A program made the position numbers and the translations under genes. Positions 23,299 through 35,144 of a stretch of 64,000 nucleotides of DNA are shown piece after piece. This DNA is from Ilex aquifolium (lineage: Eukaryota; Streptophyta; Magnoliopsida; Aquifoliales; Aquifoliaceae): contig OX637396.1 of assembly GCA_951799425.1 (NCBI GenBank), forward strand, positions 37,874,701 through 37,938,700, read 5' to 3'. Each line of letters opens with the position of its first letter. Positions within the stretch are counted from its first letter, which is position 1. The notes below the pieces were generated by a model. That model did no database searches, had not been told where the DNA came from, and saw only the letters and a program-made list of their open reading frames with translations.

Positions 23299-25343
23299 CA
23301 TGGCCGGCTTAACAATGGAGTGGAAAAAGCATGGGCTTTAGGCCCACACATAAAAAAGGGCCCAAATTTTAAAGTTCAATAATTTAGTATAGATCAAAAA
23401 TTAAAACTCATTATAATTTAGTTTAACAAAAAAGCTTCTAAAAGATTAAGTTAAAATAAAATTTAGAATTTAGGTTTAAAAGTGGAGTCCACCTCACAAA
23501 TATACATTACACATACATATTTATTAAAGGACAAAAAAAGGTTAACACTTTAATAAAAAAATATAATAAGTATCTCTCTTTTCCACAAATTAAAATAAAT
23601 CAAACACATTTTCTATTTATCTCAAACTCGATTTTATTCTCATTTCAATACAAAATCACCAACTAATTAAATTATTCATTCTCATAAAAGATCTACAATA
23701 AAAACTAATTAATATAAAAAACAATTCGATAAAGTTATTATCAGAAAAAAGTAAAACGCAACAAAACAGTAGGTGAGCGTTACATATATAAGCAAGTTAT
23801 GGATCATAAAAAATTAAAAATAATAAAATAATTCAATAACAAGATAACGAAAAATTATGAATATTTACTGATAGTCGATAATCTAATACCACAATTTTCA
23901 TGAAGAACATACAAAACAAATAAGAATAACATAAAAATAGTAATGAAATAATATATTATGTTCCGAAAAGTGCGGTTCAAGCAAGAGACAAGAGAGACAA
24001 ATAGATGCGCGGATCTGTTTGTTAAAAAATATGTACTTATAACCATGATGATCCATGTATATTTTCAATTCTATGGGTTTTACCACTGAACAATTGCACT
24101 CATATAGTATGATTATGAAATAACACATATCTAATGTTTATTATATATTAAATGCCAAAATTATTAAAAATAAAAATTATGCGACAACACGTTATAATAT
24201 TGAACATTTTTACTATGACAATATCCCTTGTAACGGTCCATGCATTATTTTTGAAAATTTTTAAAAATGCATAAAATATAGAGTAACACATATTACCTTT
24301 AGTCCTTACGCGTCATCCATTAATTAATTTGTCTCACTTAATCGGTTCCATAGACGAAGACTCGATAATGAGGCGCAAACAAAGACTACAATTGTTACGA
24401 GATGCACAAATACTTCGATCATTTGAATGAGAGGAGACATAGCAGGCCTAACCATTAAAATAGTCTCCTAGAGCCATAATTTAATTTTCAGTTATTAGGT
24501 CAGCTTCATGTTTTGAGACCCTTTTGAATACACCAAGTTTGTTTGTTTGGTTTTTTTTTTTGGTGAAACTCGATGGTATGAAGGAATTTTATTGATTAAA
24601 AATTAAATTACACATAGTTAGAGGGGGGCGTATGTACTTTACTTCTCGATACAATCTAATTATAATAATTAAGGAATTAAAAAAATTCTAATGCATGATA
24701 ATTACATGGAAATAAAATAATAGATAATTCTAAAATACTGAACTTCCTAAAAATCCTCCAAAGATGATGAATTCTGTCCATATAAGGCCAATATATTTCA
24801 GAAATTTATCTAAAACTTTATAAAAATTTCTAAAATGTAACAATATTTTCACAGGTCTATATAATGCCTTATATATATAAAATCCTAAAATATAACAAAA
24901 CTTTCTAAAAAAATCTAAAAGTAATGATTTATAACTTTAAAAGTAGCAATCTCTCTCAAATTCTTTTTCACTATTTTTTCCTCTACTCTCACCAGCTATT
25001 TCCAACTTGTTCTCTCCCTCAAACTCTCATTGTCTTGCTCCGGCTCTTTCTCCTTATCTCTAACTCTCTTTTCGTCTTTAAAATTTTATTCAATTTATTC
25101 ATCTATAAGATTCTGACTTCATAATTGCCCCCAATTTTTTATCTAATCCCGCCCAATCCCAAAAAACACTAAAATATTGAAAATAAATCATACTGTAACT
25201 CTCTATAAAACATCTAATAATAGTTAAAACATCTATAAAACATCTAATAATAGTTAAAAAAAATTATTCTCTTCTTAAAATATTAAATGAGGTCTAGTGT
25301 AAAATTTTCTCTTTAGGCCTCAATTTGCTTTGGCCCGCCCTTG
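23299..25343. mobile_element. non-autonomous hAT transposon (2045 bp)
   Basis: Imperfect terminal inverted repeats CATGGCCGGCTTAAC and (inverted) CAAGGGCGGGCCAAAG are bounded by the exact 8-bp target duplication CCCTTAAA (23291-23298 and 25344-25351). The paralogous block has the single unoccupied CCCTTAAA at 34877-34884 with matching flanks. The 2-kb interior is AT-rich and shows no recognisable transposase or hAT dimerisation domain, so it is non-autonomous or decayed. Confidence 0.9.
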
Positions 25344-25612
25344 CCCTTAAACTTTTTAGTCGATATTTACAATCTCTGTGCAATGCTGGAGACATATAGA
25401 GACAGTGTGCCATTTTTGGAACTCCTTTTTTTATCAAACAATGCTTCTGAGTGTGGGTTTGAAGATTGACATTGCAGTTGAACGATCACACAGAAGTAAA
25501 CCCCAAACAATTCTACCTTCTCGTTCTATATATGTGTTTCTATCCACCCAAACCTTAAACTACACCAGCCTTTCTATTTTCCTTCCCCTTCTCTGTTTGA
25601 CACACATATGAT

Positions 25613-25624
25613 ATGGCTTCCTTT

Positions 25625-25657
<33 letters not shown>

Positions 25658-28374
25658 TTCTTGTCTTCCTCGCATTCACTGTGCCTGCTGATTCAGAAAC
25701 TGTAAGTCTCTTGGTTTCCTTTGCTTGTTTCTAATGGCTACTAAGATTTATAAGGAGTGTGTTCTTGATGTTGGCTTGTCCGAACCCTTATGTTGTTGGT
25801 GTGGCTTCTGTTGTGTATGTAGGTAGAGGTTAACTTATTCACCCATTTACCCATGAAATATATTAAGTTATTCACCACTACTCATCAAATAGATTAACCA
25901 TTCATCAAAGACACTACCAAATTGTCACTCCCCTGTTTCACTAACACAGAGAATTAGACCCATTGATCTTGGTTTTAACAATTTATGTTTCTATTTTCAA
26001 TTTCGGTGGATAAATTGGGTTATTTCGATTTTATGGTAGTCGTGGTTCGTGATGGCTGCATAGCAGAAGTAGAATTAGAACTTTGGATGTATCTTGAATT
26101 TCAAAAGTAATAAAAATTGTTCTTTTTGTTGTTAAGGCTAAAGGTTCGAAATCAAATCGTCATCGAAATATTACAGACATTATTTTTGAGTAAATTAAAA
26201 TACAAAATCATTCTCTATGCACCCTTTTGTTCAATTTTATTAGAATTTTTTGTTTTGTTTGTTTGGTAGAGGGGACTTGACAATTTGGGTGTAATTAAAT
26301 GGTTGAAGAGAAATATGATGGATTACAGGCACATGTTGGACAGTGATTGGAAGATACTGTGGTGTTCGTTACACTAGGAGTTCTCTGATGATGTGTTTGC
26401 AAATTTTTTTGTAACATTGATTTGCAGCCACCATTTCCCACTAGGAGTGTCAGTCGCCAACCTGTACATGTTAGATTGCTATAGAAATGACAAGAATGAC
26501 TAATGTTTCTTTTTGCATTTTGTTTCATATGAAGACTAGTAGAAATATGAAAACTCAAAAACCTCAACTTTTTCCAACTATTGTGTTATCCACAAAAGGG
26601 AGAAGAAATAGGTTTGAGAGAAAACTCTATTTATTTAAGCAGTTTATTTTATACCAAAAGGTGGCTAATCAATTAACCAAATTTCTCTTATTTGTTTCCT
26701 AAGCAGACATAATTTTGTCCTTGTTTGTAGCACAATTTTTATGCTAAATGGCATGCCAAGCAAAAAAATTTCGAAGGTTAAACAACTGTTTTATGTAAAT
26801 CAATCGTGCATGTTAAAATGGAAATGGAAGATCCCTTACATGTACGTTTAAAGGAAAAAAAAAATTCCATGGAAAGCTGTTACAACCTGTAGGAGGTGCC
26901 CTACTTACAGATGTTTTGCTGGAATTATGTACATATCTGAAGTATGCTCTAAGACATTTAGCTAGTGCTGCTATATTATATTTCTCCATAGATATTTGCA
27001 TGTCAATCTTCTTCAGCTTTTCTTGTGTGGTGCAATGAAGTTATAGAAAAAAATAAGGCTATTTTAATTCCATCAGACCACCTATCATTGTTCTTTAGTT
27101 ATCTTTTATGTTCATCAATCTCCAACCACTTTTTTTTCATATATGTTGCATGTTGAAGCAAAATATGTGGTCTTAAAGCGGACGTGTGTGCCCGGTGCCA
27201 CTGAATCTTGTGGTTGCACTTTAGAGGGTTTATAGTAACTAGCTAGAAGCCTAGATTGTATCAAATAACATGAGAAAGAGTTAGAAAATTGCGTCAACTC
27301 TTGATTTTGAATTACACTCTGAAAATTTGTTCTTTTATATTCCGGATGCACTGCCTCTACCTTGACATTGATAAAGGAAAGCATCAGAAGAATTGAAACA
27401 TGTTATTTTTTACACACTCAGTAAACCTTGCAGCATACGAATTCTGTTCAGGACAACCTTTGACATGGATCACCATTTGAGGGTTTAATGCGCATTTCTA
27501 AATGTTTTGTAGTCAAAGACAATAGAATTTCGCATGACAACTTGAAATACATAATACGTGATTAACATTCCACTTTGATATTGAAAAGCTATTCAGGTTA
27601 TATTGTGTGTTGTTAATTTACAAGTTTTGAATTCATGAAACTTATGTATTATGTATTATCATAATACATAACTATCAAAGTTGTATAAAGCTAAATAAAA
27701 ATGACATAAAATTCTACGTGGAATTCCAAAGTTAATGGGAAGAAGTTGTTCTCATTGCACTTGGAAGTTCATTTCATGAAGTTTATCTAATTTTTCCACC
27801 TGTGTTAAGTATTCGGTTGGTAAAGGATGAGAGTTCGATTTTGGGAGAATACTTGAGGGTGCTATGTCTTTTGCTTGTAAGGTTGTTTAGACCCCAAAAT
27901 TCATATATTTCAAGTATGATATAATTCAGTGGATTTTCTTGTCGTACTTCTTATGCTGTGCTCATAGGTTTTTTTAGCCCTTCTTTTTGTTTGTTGTATC
28001 TTTCTTGTATTTACTTTGCTCACAAGGATTCCCAGTTCTCTTATATACTTTAGCATGATTTTTTATGATTAATAGAATTTTCGTGTTTCCTATAAAAAAA
28101 AAAAATAGTAGCTGTACTCTCATAATTATACTTCTACCAAACGAATATTAACAAATTTTATTTTGCTGATTTTTGTGTTTCCTCCTTAACAATGAGAACA
28201 AAGTGGTGTGTTATGTTGTGTTTGCTAAGTAATTTGTGATATTGTCTGCAGGGCCCTTTTCACCGCCCAGCTCAATGGGCAGTGGAGTATGTAGGGCCTC
28301 CACCGCCACCATCGCAGGCAGCTCCACCTGCACAGATTAGCTCTGTTATTGAGTTTATAAGGAAGGCAGTGTGA
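25613..28374 (+). pseudogene. small proline-rich secreted peptide gene, copy 1, frameshifted
   Basis: Exons at 25613-25701, 26428-26469 and 28252-28374 align with the intact copy at 35145-37883. In exon 1 a CT microsatellite inside the signal-peptide codons is 20 nt longer than in the intact copy. The frame therefore runs MASFCLSLSLS and then stops at a TGA shortly before the exon end. Exon 2 encodes PPFPTRSVSRQPVH. Exon 3 is open and encodes GPFHRPAQWAVEY, a Pro-rich middle and SSVIEFIRKAV before TGA. The exon 2 donor is CAT/GTTAGA rather than CAG/GTTAGA. A TATATAT lies at 25527-25533. Its upstream block is split off by the hAT element. Because the lesion is a microsatellite, another allele could be in frame. 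Confidence 0.6.
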
Positions 28375-28494
28375 TGATTCATTTACTTATCATTTCATAT
28401 GTAGACTGAAAAAATATGAAAATTCATGTATTATTATAATTATGATTTTCAAAATTTTATAGAGTTAAATAAAAATGACATGAAACTTGGGTGA

Positions 28495-28800
28495 AAGTTT
28501 CAATTTTTGAGACATCACTCTGGGGGTCATGGTCCGACATAATATTTGCAATTTTGCAAAATTTTTGCAAAATCACCAAGCAATTTTGCAAAAGTTTTGC
28601 AAAATCCAAACAAACTTTTGCAAAATCACCAAGCAATTCCTCCGCAAAATTGAAGATTGACATTGATACAAATTTCTATCTTTGAGGGTGCAAATTGAGA
28701 TTTTTGATCTTTGGGGATGCACCTTGATACAAATTTCTATCTTTGAGGGTGCAAATTGAGATTCAAACTATCTTTCGGGGTGTAATTTGCAATTAACCCT
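28495..28800. repeat. 3' flank of copy 1 with TTTTGCAAAA words and 60-bp repeats
   Basis: 28545-28625 contains several copies of the palindromic decamer TTTTGCAAAA spaced by ATCACCAAGC or ATCCAAACAAAC. Beyond it GATACAAATTTCTATCTTTG is repeated twice at about 60-bp spacing. The first part is the sequence later amplified in every array monomer. Confidence 0.85.
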
Positions 28801-29164
28801 TATTTTTTTACCATCTTTAGGTATTACGTGACAAGTTTATGATAAAAAATTGTTATCAATCTGGATATTATTTGCTTTAAAATGATGTAATTGAAATATT
28901 AAGAACCAAAATAAAATAAACCCCACACTTTGGAGTCCTATAGTACAATTACAACTTAAAAAAAAAAAGAACTTATTGTGGGTCAAAATTTATAGATCAA
29001 AATGGCAGAAATGACCTCACTATTTCACCCAATTTATCAATCCTACATGCCACCGCCTCTTCTCCACTAAAACCACTAACCACCCTTCACCACAACATTA
29101 TCGAAAACAACTCACAATCTCCTAATATTGAATCACACCTAAAATGGTATGTTGATTGCACTTT
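28801..29164. other. non-coding joint between duplicated blocks
   Basis: Nothing gene-like is visible. A fragment at about 28970-29090 (GGCAGAAATGACCTCAC and following) matches the upstream block of the peptide-gene unit, which marks this as a duplication joint. Confidence 0.5.
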
Positions 29165-30031
29165 ATCCAACCCATTTAGAACCTACATTAATTAATATAG
29201 GTAACCAATTCATGTATTTATGGGTGAATTAGACGGGTTAATGGGTAATGAGTTTCTATTGCCATCTCTAGTTACAACGTACAACTATTTCTAAGGGATA
29301 TTGATTCTTTTAATCGTTAGTAATCTAACTAATGTTGCTAATTCTCCCAACCATACATCAAGATGGGCAATTTTTGACACCAACTATTAATTCGATATAA
29401 AATCGATGTGAAGTGATTGGGTATGTCTCTGTCTATTCTTAAAGAGGTCGGTTAACAATTGGAATTACCCACAAAAACCACTTAATAAAAGGCTAGCATA
29501 TAGGCTAAGTCAATTTTAATAAGACGCTACTTAATTGTGAAATAAATCTGATGTGATACAACAATTACTAGCAGATTCATCGATCCATTAAGAAATCGAC
29601 ATGAACTTACAACTATGGACCTACTTCAATTGACGACTAAGGTTACTATTGGGTCAATTGACGGGTTCTTGCTATTATAGGGTTGATTCAGTAAACCTAA
29701 ACTACTTCATTAGCAGAGTGTGTATAACTTGAGTTAATTTTGATATAACGCGACATACATGACATATTGTAAAATCATTTAAATGCAAAATACCATTAGT
29801 TCCCTGATCTAATAAGGCGTGAAACCATGTGAAACTCTCAGGATATCATGACCACATTTTCTTTTTGGGTATATAGATATAATGCCCATTCCGGAAAAAA
29901 GAAAATAGGGAGAGCTGGAAATAACAAGATAACAATGAAGGACATGCCTATAACCTCGTTTCCTTCTACAAGTATTTATGACTTTCCTATTTCTCATTCT
30001 TCCTTGATAACCAAGTTTTAAATCTCATGAT
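29165..30031. repeat. segmental duplicate, right copy
   Basis: It aligns with about 19730-21484 but lacks the 719-bp hAT-like insert, leaving the pre-insertion site at 29561-29568. It also lacks the 101-bp spaced duplication. After 30031 the copies diverge: here TTCTTGCTGAAG follows, whereas the other copy passes into Helitron sequence. Confidence 0.8.
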
Positions 30032-30147
30032 TCTTGCTGAAGTAGGTATTGAAGATTGATGGGACCACTACATAATATATATTATTCTATTTTGGTAAAA
30101 AGTATACAAAGTATCCGATATATATATGTTATTTGAGATGTTACTAG

Positions 30148-30456
30148 TAGGTTTGTCAACGGATTGGGTTTAAATTGGTTTTTGGACTGTTGTAAATATG
30201 ATTCCAAGTCCGATCTGATTCGAATGACTTAATTTAACTAGAATTTAATAAATTATATCTATTTTTCTTCAAGTAATCAATTAATTTCTTTAATATTTTT
30301 ATATAAAATATATAGATATTTCGGATCGGATCGAATCGAATATATGTATATTAAAATTTGAATCCGTAAAGTATAAGATATCGGATTTGAATTATCAGTA
30401 ATATATGATTAATTAGATTTTAATGCAGATTAAAATCTGATCTATTGACAAGTCTA
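30148..30456. mobile_element. hAT-like miniature element, 309 bp
   Basis: Ends TAGGTTTGTCAACGG and (inverted) TAGACTTGTCAATAG are flanked by GTTACTAG (30140-30147) and GTTACTAA (30457-30464), an 8-bp target duplication with one mismatch. The same end family as 11689-12214; non-coding. Confidence 0.7.
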
Positions 30457-33400
30457 GTTACTAAGTGAAGAGAAGAAAATTAGCAAAAATTTCGTGCTGA
30501 AAAACCTCAAATGTATTCATGCACATGTCAAGTCGAAATCAACAATGTTAGTTGGTTTTTGGGAGACAACGATTTGAAAGAGATGTTCGAATGCAGACTG
30601 TCTTGATCATCATAAAGAATATTTTGCCACTTAATTGAATCATGGTTAGGTAATCCCCTTTTGTAGCTCACACTTTTGGCAAAATCAAGAATAGGTGTGG
30701 TTAATTGGATGTGTTTTGGTATAGTAATACGTATATTTTTTTGTGTATTAGTATGTATTCATATCAAGAGTTTTTATTATTTTACTGGTTAATGAGTTTA
30801 ATCTAACTTGTTATGATTCAACTCATTATTACTCGTTTATTAAACGGGTTGAAAACGGATTAGATTTGTTTTGTACCTAACTCACCTTAAATCAACCCAT
30901 AACCAACTCAACCCGCCCATTTACCAAAACACACATTAATGGGTACCTTGGATACCTAGCAATAATAAAATAATATGGGGACCTATGGTAATAATGTAGT
31001 TATTGTAATAACAAGAGATCAAAGAAGATAGCACCCATGTAACCTCGTTCTCTTACACGATCATTTGAAAATTACAATTAATGAACCCAAACAACAATGG
31101 GTGAATTGGGTTTAAAGGGGCAGTTTAATATCGTCGTCTAATTTCGTATCGTGGTAAAAGATGACGCTCCAAAAATAAACTGAGTATGAGTTATATCATA
31201 TATGCATGGTACTTAAAATGTGAATGGATTCACATATAATCTCTCGTATCGGGGAAATTTTTTTCGATACCATATCAAAATTATATTTTAGTGTTATATA
31301 AAGGCTGAAAAATAATTTGTATCATTCAATTTTAATTGGTTTATTTAGAGTCAATAATTATAAAATAATACAATAAAATAAAATAACTTCGCACGTGTCA
31401 TGATGGATAAAAAAAAGAGAGAGAATAATATCAAATTTTAATTTTTGGATTTGAATCGTTGGATCAAGACATGAAATTTGTAGCATACACCTTTTTGTGC
31501 ATGAACTAAGAAAACTTGGCAGGCAATGCTATCCTTGTTCCGGATGTAAACCGATTTAGAAATAAAGATTTGAAAATATTTGGTTGTCTTAATCGTGACA
31601 GAAAGTGACCCATGATTCTCATCGAGTATTTCGTACAAAATTATAATGTCACATCATCACTCCTAAAATCATATACCAACTGGAGTTCTGTTCCGTCTTT
31701 TGATAGAGTCATGCATCTATTTGAGTGAAATCGTTTGGTGAAACTAGTGAACTGAACACTTATTTAAATTCAGCTTATCGTCCAATAAAACTTAATTATC
31801 CACAATCACGTGCGTCACAAATGGACACAAAAATTTTATTTACTAATTGAAATATAATGCTTTATTTACAATAATCAAGGTCCTCTGTGATTTTTTGATT
31901 TTAGAATGCATAAATTTTATATCTTGTAAGATTTTTAAAATTTTAATTTATACGTAACGATATTATGTCATGTTTGGTTTACATCTTAAAAAACAGTATC
32001 CAAAAATTGTTTTTAGGAAGAGTTTTAGAAAACTATTTTGGTGTTTTTTGTATCGTAGAATTTGTTTGGTTATGTGATTCCAAAAATAGTTTTACGGAAT
32101 AGAAAATAGTAAAATGTGTTTAGACAATATCCCAAAAAAAAATGAAAAAAAAAATGTGGTGGTTGTGAAAATGTGGTGGTGGTGGTGGTGGTGGATGTCG
32201 TGGTGTCGGTGGTGGTATTTTCTAAATTCTGGAAAAGTTGTTTTAAAAACACACAAAACAATTCTAACTTGTTCTCTAAATCTCTATATTTTTTGTTCTC
32301 AATTTTCAAAAATTTTAAAAACAATTGATCAAATGACTTTTTTCCCAAAAACTATTTCTGAAAAAAAAAACAAATTTTGAGATAAAATTTTGGTAACACA
32401 CCTTCAATTAGGGGTGATAATCGAGCTTAATTCGAGCTTAACTCAAGCCTAATTTATACATAAACGAGCTAGCTCATTTGACTATTTACACATAAACGAG
32501 CCTAAAAAAATGTTCAAGTTTGGCTTGATTAACAACCCTACCCTCAATCAGCCGAAAAGGTGTCAATGTAGTCAAAAAAACAAATATTCTTTGGATGTCA
32601 CACCAAGCAAAGCATGTTTCCACTTTGGATGGACCGTATGTCTGATCCCATTTAATATAATTTTTCTTCAATTTTTTTGTCTAGCCGATCATCCACAATT
32701 AATAAGTGACAGTACCATTTTTTTACAATGTGGTTGGGCTAGGGTTTATAGTAGAATGGCTCGATCCGAGCTTAAAAAATTTATTTTTTTAATCGAGTTT
32801 AAAAAATTGTTCAAGTTGGATTTGATTAGAAAACGAATTGAGCCAGAGTATTTGCACATAAGCGAGTCGAGCCTGTCAAGTTCGAGTCAAGCTTGTCCGC
32901 CTCATTTTCTAAACAAACCTAAAAAAATTTTAATAGCGAACCGAGCTTGAATGAGTCAAAAACAAGACGAACTCGAGCCGAGCTCAAATAGCTCAGTTTT
33001 ATTAACAGCCACAGTCTAAGGAAAAATGAAAAAAAAAATCACATAGTTCGGGGAGTAAAATTAAACATGTTCCTATTAAATTTGTAATGGACCTTAATAA
33101 CTGAGGCGATGTAAAACTAATCACATAGTTAAGTGTGTCATGTGATAAATATGATGGTGGAATGGACAATGTGGAAAAAAGGTCATAGTTGAGGGGATTA
33201 AAGTGTAATTTATCATAGTTAAATATATTAAACTTTGATTATAAATTTTATTAGTCTTGAGGCTACTAAATAGTGGATAACGGGCTTGAAGATTCATCAC
33301 CATCGCTTAGCAATCAAAACAAATAAGAATCTAATAAATTGAATCCTTAATTACATACACATGCACAAACGTACATACCCTCCCTCATACATGTATGCAT

Positions 33401-34339
33401 TGGGTTTCAACTGAATTTTAATTTTTTGTCTTTGATATATTATCTTAATTTTATCAACTCAAAGAAAAAAAAAATTATTGAAGTGCCCACTCAAAAATTA
33501 TTTTTCTGACTCCGCCTGCCAAAAAAGAAAGGCTTAAAATTTTTAAGACTTTTTCTCGAAGTGACTCTCCAACAACTCCCTAACCCAGAGCAACCAAACC
33601 CACACTGAAATTCTCTTACTTGACCATATTTAGAGAGATATGACAAACATGCGAAATGAAATGGTTATGAATGTTAAAGGAACCCAAAAATGGAAGAGAT
33701 ATCACCCCACTATGATTCTCATTTGAGTTCCCAAAGAATCTCCAAGATTCAAAGAGCAATTTCGTGACAAAAAAAAAATTATTTGTTGAACAGGAAAAAA
33801 TAATGATAAGTCTACGTATGTCAAAACTATAAATCGATTTAGTCGAGTAGTATCAAATTCTGATAATGATATTTTGGGTGCTGTCTTTTTTGAATTAATT
33901 TGTAAACCATGAATCAAAATGTAAGACTAGGACCCATCTCTCTCTAAATCAAAATGCCATGTGGGGCCACCAAGTATAAAAAAAATTTGATAAAAAAAAG
34001 TATAAAAATAATACATGAAATTAAAATAATTAAATAATTATGTTTACACGTATCACTTTTTTAATGAATATAAAAAATAAATTTTTAATACCATATTTTA
34101 GTCATTGGATCAACACAAGAAATTATAATTTTATTTGGGATGTAAAGGATAAAAATGAGGGTTTGATTGCTAGTCAGTTACTTGTCTTTATCGTCATAAT
34201 TGACACAATATTATGGAAAACGATCCACAACCTCCTAATATTGAATCACACCTAAAATGGTATGCTAATTACACTTTATCCCACAAAACTTATGATTAAT
34301 AACATTGTACATCCTAAAAAGATTTTAAAATATTTAGTT
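30457..34339. other. AT-rich intergenic DNA with transposon remnants
   Basis: No gene was identified. At about 30780-30935 words related to the 19383 element occur in inverse orientation. At 32160-32215 there is a GGT-rich patch within a possible element (about 31975-32395). A GAGC-word foldback follows at 32407-33013. Confidence 0.5.
32407..33013. mobile_element. GAGC-rich foldback element (possible)
   Basis: It starts AGGGGTGATAATCGAGCTTA and ends near GAGCTCAAATAGCTCAGTTT, so degenerate inverted ends share GAGCT words. The content is similar to 7740-8092. No target duplication was defined, so the borders are approximate. Confidence 0.35.
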
Positions 34340-34884
34340 TGCACCTATAACATTACTCTTATATTAATTACAAAGAAATATTTTAATCTTTAAAAAAATA
34401 AAATAAAAATTTTTAAATTTCTGGGGATAAAGCGTCATTTGCCATTTTAAAAAATGAACGTATTGTGGGTCAAAATGGCAGAAATGACCTCACTATTTCA
34501 CCCAATTTATCAATCCTACCTGCCACCGCCTCTTCTCCACTGAAACCACTAACCACCCTTCACCTTCTCTATTACTTCCCAATTAATTCACTCCACCACA
34601 GAACTTTAGCCCATCATTAGGAATCTTCAACCATCCCAAAACCCAATTACGTCTCTTAATACTTCATTCAAAACTCAGCACCACCATGTCTGTCATCTTT
34701 AGCAAATTACAAATACACTCATTCACAGAGACCCCAAAACACACACACAACGTGTTCTTGTGTGTGGATATATAAGGCATTATTGAGCTCAGATTTCCCA
34801 ACTAAGTTTAGCAATTTTTTTCTGAAAATGTTGAAAACAGAGCCAAACCAACCCAAACTGAGCTAGAGTTAGAATACCCTTAAA
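34340..34884 (+). repeat. upstream block of the peptide-gene unit, copy 2
   Basis: It aligns with 22740-23298 and 40440-40944 and contains GGATATATAAGGC near 34766. At its right end the single CCCTTAAA (34877-34884) is the empty site of the hAT element seen in copy 1. Confidence 0.75.
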
Positions 34885-35058
34885 CTTTTCAGTCGAGATT
34901 TACAATCTTTGTTCAATGCTCGAGACATATAGAGACAAAGTGCCATTTTTGGAACTCCTTTTTTATCAAACAATGTTTCTGAGTATGGGTTTGAAGATTG
35001 ACATTGTAGTTGAAAGATCACACAGAAGTAAACCCCAAACAATTCTACCTTCTCCTTC

Positions 35059-35065
35059 TATATAT
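35059..35065 (+). promoter_or_regulatory. proximal TATA box of peptide gene copy 2
   Basis: TATATAT lies 80-86 bases before the ATG, followed by a pyrimidine-rich leader. The motif and spacing are kept at copies 1 (25527) and 3 (38434); copy 4 has TATAAAT at 41042. Confidence 0.5.
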
Positions 35066-35144
35066 GTGTTTCTATCCACCCAAACCTTACACTACACCAA
35101 CCTTTCTATTTTCCTTTCCCCTCTCTCTTTGACACACATCTGCT

